Positions 53,024-62,800 of a DNA stretch of 64,000 nucleotides are shown here, piece after piece. The notes below the pieces were generated by a model. That model searched no databases and had not been told where the DNA came from. It saw only the letters and a program-made list of their open reading frames with translations. Within the stretch, counting starts at the first letter, position 1. Each line of letters opens with the position of its first letter. The translations under genes and the position numbers were made by a program. The stretch is from Diphasiastrum complanatum. Taxonomy: Eukaryota > Streptophyta > Lycopodiopsida > Lycopodiales > Lycopodiaceae. The DNA lies in contig CM055100.1 in NCBI GenBank assembly GCA_029204225.1, positions 53,803,216-53,867,215 of the forward strand, given 5' to 3'.

Positions 53024-53445
53024 AAGGAGGTAAGAATGTCATGCCCACGACTGATCATGGATTATTTATCCTGCTAGAGGTCAGTAGGTCTACCTCGATC
53101 CGTAAGTTAATTATGATTGTGAGGGGTGTGAAGCCCTCATGGGCATATAGTCATAATTAATGGTTGAAGGCCTACTAATCATGACGGTGTCATAGTGCAC
53201 TACTAGTGCTGCATGGGCATTGGAGGGTACAAGTATACCCATTGGGCTCTCACTAGTGTATGCTTGATTGTGATGCTAGTAGCTATATGTTGTTGGTATG
53301 AATCCTCTATCCCTTGTGGGTGATTGATCTATAGATACATCCGTATGATCTAGATTTGGTTGGGTTGGTTTGTCCACCATCCGATTTTCTTGTTTTGCTT
53401 TGTTGCGGCTTGCTTAGATAGTGTATCCTTAGGTTGGGACTTCAT
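53024..53445 (+). repeat. LTR start downstream of ORFX (family G5)
   Basis: A polypurine tract AAGGAGGTAAGAA at 53024-53036 is followed by TGTCATGCCCACGACTG, the likely start of a 3' LTR unlike the G1 LTR. It contains inverted text around TCATAATTA / TAATTATGA (53106-53160). It ends where the old copia C3 copy begins at about 53446. No second copy is present, so this is by structure only. Confidence 0.5.
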
Positions 53446-54271
53446 AATTACCCACATAAGTAATGATGTTACTCCAAGACAAGCATGAAACAACAAATTT
53501 CCAAAACTCAAGAGGAAGAGGGGTCATCCAACAAGACCAAGAAGAAGGGCAAGTGCCTCTATTAGAAGGGCCATTGGAAGAGCGAATGCCGATCTTGGTG
53601 GAATCAGGAAAGGGGAAGCCAAAGCAAGCTAGTAATCTTATTGACAAAGGTGAGGTTGAATTCTCTAGCATCTTCATATTAGTGTTGTCATTGATTCAAG
53701 AAAATCAAACTTTGTATATTGACTCACATGACGGGCAATAAAGACTGGTTCAATACCTTGAAAGAGTTGGACAATAGAACGTTAGTCTCACAAGCAAATG
53801 GTGAAATTTGCAAGATCAGGGGGTTAGGCACAATTTCTATTCAGTTGTCAGATGATAAAAGCAAAACGATCAAGGAGGAATTGTGCATGCCAGGTTTGAA
53901 AAACAATCTATTTTTTGTTGGTGTCATTACTAATCTAAAGTTGAAAGTAGAGTTTGCCCATGATCGTTGCTTTGTGAAAGACATGAAGGTCATTACGGAT
54001 GGTACAAAGGAGCCCAAGACAAAAGTGTACAGGTTGAATGCTACAATTAAGGGGCAACATGGACTTATCTCATCCATTCCATCGCAAACTGAAATATGGC
54101 ATAAAAGGCTTGGTCATTTGAACCTGAGAAGTCTCAGTTTGATGAGGAAATTGAAAATGGTGAAGTGATTGCCAATGATAGAAGACCACTTGAAGATGAT
54201 TTATGAGTCATGTGTGTATGGAAAGCAACATCGTGAGAAGTTCAAACATGGTGTCATTGAAAGGGCAAATA
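53446..54271 (+). pseudogene. Older copy of copia C3, gag end to pre-integrase
   Basis: Plus-strand fragment homologous to 56250-57050 of the younger C3. A decayed zinc knuckle region (KGHWKSECR equivalent split between frames at about 53560-53590), a broken protease (THMTGNKDWFNTLKELDN; the DSGA part is lost), MPGLKNNLFFVGVITNLKLK and IWHKRLGHLNLRSLSLMRKL. It ends at about 54271, where the younger C3 LTR starts. Same family inserted into itself. Confidence 0.8.
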
Positions 54272-54541
54272 GTCAGAATTAAAGTAGAATCATTGCGTTA
54301 TTGTACTGTGGGTCCTATCAGTTGAAAAGGATCAGTTGGCCTTGCCACGAGGCAAGTCGATGGGACACGCATCCCGCCAACGGCAACCTGGGTCATGCAT
54401 AGGTTGCCTGAGTGAACAACTATATGTATAGTGTAATTTCATCTTGTGAAATACAGTTGCTATGTGAGATTGCTGTGGAGAGTGTTTTCTGTCTGTGTTA
54501 CTGTGTAGCATGATCTGTGTTCCTGTTCAAAGCAAATTCTA
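54272..54541 (+). repeat. 5' LTR of copia C3
   Basis: 270 bp, starts TCAGAATTAAAGTAG (TTAGAATTAAAGTAG in the 3' copy) and ends CAAATTCTAA, so the ends form TTAGAATT...AATTCTAA rather than TG...CA. It holds two hairpins, CTTGCC-ACGA-GGCAAG (54341-54356) and GGCAACCT-11 nt-AGGTTGCC (54382-54408). A poly(A)-like signal is not obvious. Confidence 0.8.
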
Positions 54542-54544
54542 AGT

Positions 54545-54557
54545 TGGTATCAGAGCC
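54545..54557 (+). other. Primer-binding site of copia C3
   Basis: TGGTATCAGAGCC, initiator-Met tRNA type, directly after the LTR. Confidence 0.9.
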
Positions 54558-55572
54558 ATACAGGGAGTGTACATAGTACAACATCGTTGTTGAAGAGAGC
54601 TTCGGGAGAACTGTCTTATGAGAGTTTGAGGTTTACGGCGGGTTGAAGACGGAAGGAGAAACACTGATGCAGAGAGTGTAGTTTGGGAACACAAAATTAG
54701 AGATTTTCTCCATTGTGAATTCTTTTTGGAGCTGTAAAAGTTGGAAGGAGGGCGTCTTGATCAGTCTTAGAGGATCTGAAGTGGTCGTGTCAGTCGCGAG
54801 CTGGTAAGAGAATGTGATAAATCTGAACGTGGCAGCCATATCCAAAAACCTTGGATGAAGAGAGGAGGAGGTAGCGCGAACAGTCGCGCGCGACAAGCGT
54901 GACTAGTCCCATTGTGTCTGGAAGGACCCAATGGCCCGTGGAAACTGATTCGGCACGCAAAGTTGCATGCCACCATTGGATCTACCTAAGGCTCAATCAA
55001 TGGTATAGATCGTGTTTTCGAGAAGCAGTGTGGACCATTGGATTCAAGTGACCGTTGGATGACAGCTTAAAGAGCCCATGAAAGGTTGAAGGGTCTTGAA
55101 GTGTGTTCTGAACTTCAACTTTATTAAAAATTTTCATACTGAAAGTTGAGTTGGGACCCTTCACAAGTGAAAGGTGAAGTTTTTTCACGCTGAAGAAACA
55201 CTTCAAAAACTAGAAAAGTCCCTATTTTTGGGTCTCTTATGCGTTTTGACCCAAACGAAAGGCTATAACCTCCAAACGAAGGGCACGCGGACTGTGCCTG
55301 CAAGTACGGTACAACAAAACAAAGTGATTGCAGTGGAGAAAGTGTTCAGAGTGCGCCAAAAGTGATTTCACCATTCCACTGGGCACGTAGTTGGGAGTTG
55401 ATGACTGAGTGCATTTCGGAAGGCGACGCTGATTCGGCTTTCAAATTGGTTGAAAAGCGGCGAGTGGCCTGGTAAGGGAAAAAGTGTAGGTCATTATTTT
55501 CAACTTTTGACATCACAGTTGGCCTTGGCACACTGCTTTTAGCCTACGACATAAGTTTCAAGCAGTTTTTCG
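54558..55572 (+). other. C3 leader (noncoding)
   Basis: About 1 kb between PBS and gag. No long frame of known type. It contains the sequence found inverted at 6490-6990. Long leaders of this sort are seen in several plant copia elements. Confidence 0.75.
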
Positions 55573-56400
55573 ATGGCAAACATGGGAGAGTCCATTTTGA
55601 GTGAAAGTAGCAAATTGGATGGGATTTCCAACTATGCAGTGTGGAAATTCAAAATGAAAAACATACTGATGGAGAAAGACATGTGGGAAGTCATCACAGG
55701 TGATGAGAGAAGGCTGTCAAATGAAGCGGATATCAAAGTGTTCGACAAAAAGATGAGGAAAGCTTTGACCTTCATTAACTTGTCAGTGAAGGATCACATT
55801 ATTACCCACATTTGTGATGCTGTTACACCTAGACAAGCATGGGATGTGCTAAAGGAGCAGTTCGAGACGTCAAATCCATCAAGAATCATGTTTCTGAAGT
55901 CAAAGCTAAATAGTGCTTGCATGGAACAAGGAGAGCACATTCAGACATACATGACCAGAATCATGACAATGAGGGATGAACTGCATTCTATTGGTGAGCG
56001 CATACGTGATGTGGAGCTGGTGCACAATGCATTGTGTGGCATTGCAGAACCCTATCATATGTTTGTGAGCGGAATAGCATCAAGAGAAAGATTGCCAACC
56101 TTTGACGAGCTCATAGGAATCTTGATGCAGGAAGCAACGGCGATAAATGGTGAAAGCTAGACGTCAAAATACTGAAGATTAGGCACTTGCAACATGCCAA
56201 AAACAAGACAAGGGCAAGGGTAAGAAGAAGTCTAAGCAGCAATTTGCCAAGTCTCAGGAGGATGAGGGATCTTCTAGTAAGACCAAGAAGAAAGGCAAGT
56301 GCTTCCATTGTGGTAAGGAGGGCCATTGGAAGAGTGAATGTCGCAAATTCCTGGCAGAACAAGGCAAGGAGAAACCAAAACAAGCAGGTAACCTGGTCGA
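55573..56400 (+). pseudogene. C3 gag
   Basis: Frame 55573-56160 (195 residues) starts MANMGESILSESSKLDGISN, with AVWKFKMKNILMEKDMWEVI, LSVKDHIITHICDAVTPRQA, FLKSKLNSACMEQGEHIQTY and IGERIRDVELVHNALCGIAE, a copia Gag capsid. A stop at 56158-56160 is followed by the Lys-rich linker and the zinc knuckle CFHCGKEGHWKSEC at about 56300-56342 in another frame. Met at 55573 is the likely start. Confidence 0.9.
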
Positions 56401-56440
56401 TGAGGGTGAGATTGAAGACTCTAGCATCTTCATATCTGCA

Positions 56441-57680
56441 TTGTCATCTAATCAAGATGACCAAGCGTGGTATATTGACTCGGGAGCCACAAGACACATG
56501 ACATGTAACAAGAATTGGTTCAGTAGCTTGAAAGTGTTGGATAATGGAATGTCCGTTTCACAAGCAAAAGGTGAGGTGTGCAGGATCAAGGGGATAGGCA
56601 CTGTTTCAATCCAACTACCTGATGGCAAAAGCAGGATGATCAGGGAGGTACTTTACATACCAGGTTTGAAGAAAAATCTACTCTCTATTGGAGTCATTAC
56701 TGATCAAAAATTGAAAGTAGAATTTGCCCATGATCGTTGCTTTGTGAAGGATGTGAACCAAAAGCTCAAAGTTATTGCGGATGGAGTAAGGGACCCCAAT
56801 TCAAAACTGTACAGGTTGAATGCTACAACCAAGGGCAACATGGACTTGTGTCATCCATTCCATCGCAAACTGAGTTGTGGCATAAGAGGCTTGGTCACTT
56901 AAACTTGGGAAGCCTCAATTTGATGAGAAAATTGGAGATGGTAACAGGATTGCCTACTATAGAAGACCACTTGAAATCGATGTGCAAATCATGTGTATAT
57001 GGGAAGCAACATCGAGAGAAGTTCAATAAAAGTGGTGTTGCAAGGACAAAGAACATCCTGGATTTGATCCACACAAATTTATGCGGGCCTATGAGGACCA
57101 TGTCCTTAGGTAAAGCCTTCTATTTCATGACCTTTATTGATGATATGTCACGTAAGACGTGGATCTACTTCTTGAAGAAGAAATTAGATGCATTTGACAA
57201 CTTCAAGAGCTTCAAAGCATTGGTCGAAAATCAGACAGGTAGGAAAATCAAAGTCCTAAGATCATATAGTGGAGGTGAGTACAAGTCTAATGACTTCAAT
57301 GATCTTTGTGATCAATGTGGGATTAAAAGACAATTTATGCAAGCTCATACTCCTGCTCTCAATGGTGTAGCTGAGGCAAGAATCGTACGATTGTGGAAAG
57401 TGCCAAATCTATGCTAGCTGAGATGAAACTACCAAAAGATTTTTGGTCAGAAGCATGCAGTACGACAATCTATCTTCAAAATAGAAGTCCTACCATTGCC
57501 ATACCAAAGATAACACTTGAGGAAGCATTCACGAAGATGAAGCCAAAGGTGAACCACTTGTGAATCTTTGGATGTAAGGCCTTTGTACACATTCCTAAGG
57601 AAGAGATATGTAAACTTGATGTAAAAGCTATCAAGTGTATATTCCTAGGATATGATGATCGTGTGAAGGGCTATAGATGT
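56441..57680 (+). pseudogene. C3 protease and integrase
   Basis: Frame 56441-56902: protease AWYIDSGATRHMTCNKNWF (intact Asp) and LYIPGLKKNLLSIGVITDQ. Frame 56737-57417: LWHKRLGHLNLGSLNLMRKL, zinc-finger end CKSCVYGKQH, core ILDLIHTNLCGPM, FYFMTFIDDMSRKTWIYFLK, then LRSYSGGEYKSN (Ser-Tyr-Ser where LRSDNGGE is usual, so the second catalytic Asp is Tyr) and HTPALNGVAEARIVRL. Integrase continues with single stops to about 57680. Overlapping frames show a shift near 56850. Confidence 0.85.
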
Positions 57681-57681
57681 T

Positions 57682-59697
57682 TTGATCCAGTGGAGTGTAA
57701 GTCGTGATGTTATCTTTGATGAATCCAAGATGTATGAAGACGAGAATGCTGAGAAAATAGATACATCCAGTGGGAAAGATGGTATAGTGAGGATACCTCC
57801 TGATGATGATCCATTCATTGACCTTCCAAGTGATGAACATGAGGATACATCTCAAGATACTACTACTCAACCCCAAGAAACAGGTTGGATAGGTAGAGAT
57901 AAACCTTTTGGTACAAGAAGGACTGAAGTTGCAGGTGACAAACGCAAAGAGAAGGATGTACCATGGGATACATTTTCACCAGGAAGCTGATCACCTGACA
58001 GGAAGCTCCCTAAGTGGTTTGAGAGATTGTTGGAGAGCCACGACATGGATGACTTTCCAGGATCATCTAGCCAGGGAGAGCTACGAAGATCAACAAGAGA
58101 GAAGACACAACCTGAAATGTATGAAGCAAATTATGCTCTCTTATCTAGCATTATTCAAAGCAAAGAACCTTCGACTTATGGTGAAGCAAAGGATGATGAC
58201 AATTGGGTCAAGGCCATGGGAGCGGAGATGGAGTCAATTGCTAAGCATAGCACACGGGACTTAGTAGACCCACTAGTTGGCAAGAAACCCATTGGTTGCA
58301 AATGGGTATACAGGACTAAGTATCATGCAGATGGAAGTATAGCAAAGCACAAGGCAAGATTGGTGATCAAAGGGTATGCACAAAGTAAAGGCATCGACTA
58401 TGAGGAGACCTTTGTGCCAGTATGTAAGTGGAATACTCTACGTCTACTTGTTGCTTTAGCTTCACATTTTGGTTGGCCTTTGCATCAGATGGATGTGAAA
58501 TCTGCTTTTCTAAATGGTGAGTTAGAAGAAGAGGTGTTCATGGATCAACCTGAAGGCTTTGTAGTGAAGGGACAGAAAAATAAAGTATGTCACTTGAAGA
58601 AAGCGCTTTATGGTTTTAAACAGGCACCATGTGCGTGGTATAGCAGGATTGATGCTTACTTTTGTTCAAAGGGGATGGTGAGAACACGTTTTGATCCAAA
58701 TCTATATGTCTTATGCTTTGATGGTATGGTTGCTTTGATTGCTCTTTATGTTGATGACTTGATTATTACGGGAAATAATCAAGAGATGATAGATATGATC
58801 AAGAAAGACCTCATGGAACAATTCGAGATGATAGATCTCAACCTGATGCATTATTGCCTTGGAGTAGAGATGTGGCAAAAAGGACACGAAGTGGGTTTAA
58901 CACAGGTGAAGTATGTCAAAGAGTTGCTGCACAGGTTTAGGTTGCAGGATTGCAAACCAGTGAATACTCCCATTGAACCAGGTAAAAAGCTTTCTAAGCT
59001 TGATGAGTCACAACCGTTTGATGCTACACTGTATAGGCAGTTAGTAGGGAGCTTGATTTACCTTACCACGACTAGACCAGATATATGCTATGTTGTTGGC
59101 ATTGTAAGTCAGCGTATGGCAGCACCTACGGAAACACATTGGAAGACAGCTAAACGCATTTTGCGTTATGTGAAAGGCACTTCAGATTATAGCTTGATTT
59201 ACAGGAAGCATGATGGGTTACATGAGTTGTGTGGTTATGTGGATGCAGATTGGGGAGGTGACTATGATGATCGTAGATCCACCACAGGGTATGTATTCCA
59301 GTTTTGTGGTAGTTGCTTTTCTTGGTCTAGTAAGAAGCAAAGTACAATTGCTCTATCCACCATAGAAGCAGAGTATAAGGCAATGTGTAGTGCAACACAT
59401 GAAGCTATATGGTTGAGACAAATCTTGGAAGAAGTTGTCATGAAGCAGAAAAATCCCACGACATTACATAGCGACAGTTAGAGTGGCATTCAGCTAGCAA
59501 AGAATCCAGTGTTCCATGCGAGAACCAAACACATTGAGATTCAGTATCACTTTATACGTGAGAGGCTGCTGAGTCGTGAAATTCATGTTGTTCATTGTAG
59601 CACAGAAGAACAACTAGCTGATATTTTCACTAAGCCACTTGTTGTAGAAAAGTTTGATAAGTTTAGATCAAAGCTTTCTGTACTTCAAGTTTGTTGA
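57682..59697 (+). pseudogene. C3 linker, reverse transcriptase and RNase H
   Basis: Linker 57682-57990 (SVSRDVIFDESKMYEDENAE), then a 484-residue frame 58027-59481: WVKAMGAEMESIAKH, CKWVYRTKYHADGSIAKHKA, QMDVKSAFLNGELEEEVFMD, KKALYGFKQAPCAWYSRIDA, the catalytic ALYVDDLIITG, then RNase H with GYVDADWGGDYDDRRSTTGY and IALSTIEAEYKAM. TAG at 59479-59481 replaces Gln in the DNQSA-type motif. The end (FHARTKHIEIQYHFIRERL, ADIFTKPLVVEKF) is in frame 59509-59697. Nearly complete; one stop away from continuity. Confidence 0.9.
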
Positions 59698-59740
59698 CTT
59701 TAAAGCTATGTATATGACTGTATAAAAAGTAGACTCTACT

Positions 59741-59936
59741 TTAAGGGAGAGAGTTAGAATTAAAGTAGAATCACTGTGTTACTGTACTGTGGGTCCTATC
59801 AGTTGATAAGGATAAGTTGGCCTTGCCACGAGGCAAGTCGACTGGACACGCGTCCCGCCAACGGCAACCTGGGTCATGCATGGGTTGCCTGAGTGAACAA
59901 CTATATGTACAGTGTAATTTCATTTTGTGAAATACA
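59741..59936 (+). repeat. Polypurine tract and truncated 3' LTR of C3
   Basis: TTAAGGGAGAGAG at 59741-59752 or so is followed by TTAGAATTAAAGTAG. The LTR matches 54272-54460 including both hairpins and stops after GTGAAATACA at about 59936. Confidence 0.85.
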
Positions 59937-60297
59937 AAGGAAAAGGGCGACACTGTGACCAAATTTCAATTTAAAGGCACTGCTGAGTTTTTCGCATTTC
60001 TCGACCTTCGTTTTAAAGGCACCTTCGGGATTTTCACACCTTCGAGATTTACATGCTTTCTCTGTTCAAGGGCACCTTCGCATTTTTTGGGTTTTTCCAA
60101 CGTCGCCAACTTATCATCAACCCTAAAACACCTGGATCGCTAAATATCCCAAGGGCGGTTATCCACTTTGTACATATACAAAGACTGGCGTAAATAGCAT
60201 TCAATGCTTGTAAGATATTTTTTGAAGACACTTGTAAATATATACTACTAGCTGAATCAAACAATGTAAGTGTTGTTTTAACATTATAATCAGAGTT
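59937..60297 (+). repeat. Probable 5' LTR end and PBS of C4
   Basis: Contains four ACCTTCG motifs at about 60006-60082, then AATGTAAGTGTTGTTTTAACA ending at 60283, followed by TTATAATCAGAGTT, which resembles TGGTATCAGAGC but with changes. The LTR start is not visible because the sequence abuts the truncated C3 LTR. Confidence 0.5.
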
Positions 60298-60679
60298 CTT
60301 CTATAGCCAGCGTTAGCACGCTCAGCAAGCTGAAGTTATCACTTCAAGCCATTGTACTCGTTGTTGATATTTATCAGAGTGCATTTTTTGTCTTACTATT
60401 GTACTGTTCATTTGCGCAATTTTGTATGAATGATTCATCTTGAATATTTCTGCTGCTAACTGTTGTGTTTCCGTTCCTACATGCCTAAGCTCAAGCTTCT
60501 GCTGCCAGTCATCCCCACGTTTTACGATAGTTCGTGGTGGCAGAGCGAGCATTTCAGTAATCTGCATTTCTACTACGGATTATCAGTCTTGTTTCTACCA
60601 AGACGTCTCTCTAGCAAATGTGCAACCAACAATATTTCGACAATCGTTGTTTCTACCAATGATCTCGTTCAACCAGAAT
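60298..60679 (+). other. C4 leader
   Basis: Noncoding stretch between the putative PBS and the gag start. Small frames in two phases without known motifs. Confidence 0.45.
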
Positions 60680-61474
60680 GGATCCATCATGTAGTTCATC
60701 TATCATTGGCAAACTCGATGGAGATAACTACCATCTTTGAAAATTCAAGATGAAAGTTATACTACTAGCCAAAGAGCTGTGGGACATTGTTGATGGCACA
60801 GAGCTCAAACTAGAAGGTGATACAACTAGCATCACCAAGTGGAGACTGAGAGATGAGCATTTGTCATGATCACCCTAAACATCAAGGATGTTCAGATCAG
60901 CCACATACGTGCTATTCAGACTACTAAAAATGCATGGGACATCTTAGCAACTCTCTACGATATTAGAGATGTTACTTCTAAGTTACACTTGAGGAAGAAA
61001 TTCTTCACCTTGAGAATTTTTGATGCAGAAAGTGTTTTGAGTCATCTCAACACGTTTAAAAATCTTATGGAGTAGATGACTGCAACTGGCTCAGTCATAG
61101 AAGATGCCGATGCACTCATGACTCTATTATCGAGTCTACCTGAAGCCTACAAAAATTGGGTAATGGCAATTTCTACCCAGGAGCACCTCACTGTATCAAG
61201 AGTAATATCGCTGCTTCTACAAGAGGAGATTAGAAGATCAGCATTCTCCTCAGGCTCAAGATCGGATCCTCAGGCTCTATATTCAAAAAATCAAAAGTTT
61301 AGATCCAAGAGATCTACAAAGTTAGGTTATACTGACAAGAAGAGCAATATGCAGTCTACACCAAATTCTGGTTCAGGATCAAGCTCAAGTTCTTCATCAT
61401 TCCAACCAGTGCAGAAGTTATTCTACAAATACTGTAAGAGAACTAGCCACGAAATCAAGGACTGCGAACTTTGA
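60680..61474 (+). pseudogene. C4 gag
   Basis: Gag traces from about 60680 (LDGDNYHLWKFKMKVILLAK in a frame without long ORF), then frame 60866-61075 (MITLNIKDVQISHIRAIQTT, TSKLHLRKKFFTLRIF) ending in TAG at 61073-61075 where C1 has CAG, then frame 61076-61474 (MTATGSVIEDADALMTLLSS, SRVISLLLQEEIRRS, a Ser-rich tract and the zinc knuckle FYKYCKRTSHEIKDC with Tyr for the first Cys). Small frame change near 60862. Confidence 0.85.
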
Positions 61475-62800
61475 AGTACAACAACAAAAAGAAAAAACAG
61501 TTCCAACAACAAGCACATAGTGCTACAACCAGTCACTCAAATCAGCAACAAGAAGAAGATGAAGCAACTTTTATAACCAAAGTCAGAGAACAACATGATA
61601 TCAAATTCCTGGTATCTAGATTATGGAGCAACCCAACCTATGACTCACCATGGCGACTGGTTCAAAGACTATAAGCCATTCACCCACTCACGAGTTGTGC
61701 AACTTGGAGACAACTCATCGCACTCGATCAAAGGGGAAAGAACAGTTAGAGTTGAATTCAAAAGAGGTGATGTTAAGTTGTTGTCCAACATTTCCCACGT
61801 TCCAAATCTGACCAAGAATCTGCTCTCAGTTAGCAGAATTACAGATTCAAGTCGGAGGGTCGAATTCGATACAAATGGCTACACAATTCTTGACAAATCT
61901 TGGAAGGTTCTAGCTTTCGGAAGAAGAAGCGGCTATCTTTACGAACTCAGCCACTACTACTCTTTTAACAATCAAGCTCTTCAAATAGCCACTTTTGAAT
62001 CAAATGATATGCTATGGCATTTCAGACTTGGCCACCTCAATTTCAATAGTATCGAACAAATGTCTGCTCAAAGACTACTACAAGATTTGCCTTCTCTGTC
62101 AGCAAGCCAACTTCTCCATGCGAAGGCTGTATTAACATCAAGCATACTAGAAGTCCCTTCATTTTAGATTCAGTTCATACTTCCAAAGGCTTGCTTGGCC
62201 TTGTAGATAGCGACATTTGTGGCCCAATACAGACTGCTTTCATGGGGGGGGGGGAGCTCTCTATTTCCTAACCTTCATCGATGACTTCTCTTGAAGGACT
62301 GCTACTTACTTTATGAAAAACAAATTTGAAGCGTTCAGATTCTTTAAGCAGTACAAAGCATCTGTAGAAAACCAGACCTAGAGGAAGATCAAAACTCTAC
62401 GCACAGATATCTCCACAGAATTCAAGGAGTTCTGCAAGGCCAACGAGATACATCAACAATTTACAACCAACTACTCACCTTAGTCCAATGGTGAAGCTAA
62501 ACAGAAGAATCGGACACTCATCGAAAGTGCCAAAAGCATGCTAGCCCATGTCTCTCTTCCAAAGAAATTCTGGATAGAAGCTATTACTATAGTTGCCTAT
62601 TTGCATAATTGATCCATCACCAAAGCCCTAAATGGCAGGTGTGGACAAGATCGAAACCATCATTCAAATATATTCGAGTGTTTGGGTGCATCACTTTTGC
62701 TTAGATCCCTGAAGATCTAAAAAAAAAGTTGGATGACAAAAGCAAGAAAATGATTTTCATCGGCTATTAGATCACAAGACACACAAGCTCTACAATTTGG
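61475..62800 (+). pseudogene. C4 protease and integrase
   Basis: Frame 61595-62167: protease SWYLDYGATQPMTHHGDWF (catalytic Asp present, Ser changed to Tyr), VPNLTKNLLSVSRITDSS, LWHFRLGHLNFNSIEQM. Integrase core continues in other frames: GPIQTAF, then a run of 12 G at about 62244-62255 that shifts the frame, FLTFIDDFS, LRTD, and YSP-stop-SNGEAKQKNRTLIES near 62475-62520. Several stops. Confidence 0.8.

Larger units (their letters stand above)
54272..59936 (+). mobile_element. Ty1/copia element C3
   Basis: Plus-strand copia: 5' LTR 54272-54541, PBS 54545-54557, leader of about 1 kb, gag 55573-56160, zinc knuckle, protease, integrase, reverse transcriptase and RNase H to 59697, polypurine tract, and 3' LTR from 59753 cut at about 59936 by the next element. 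Coding parts are well preserved with a handful of stops and frame changes. The 3' end is missing so no target duplication can be tested. Confidence 0.9.
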
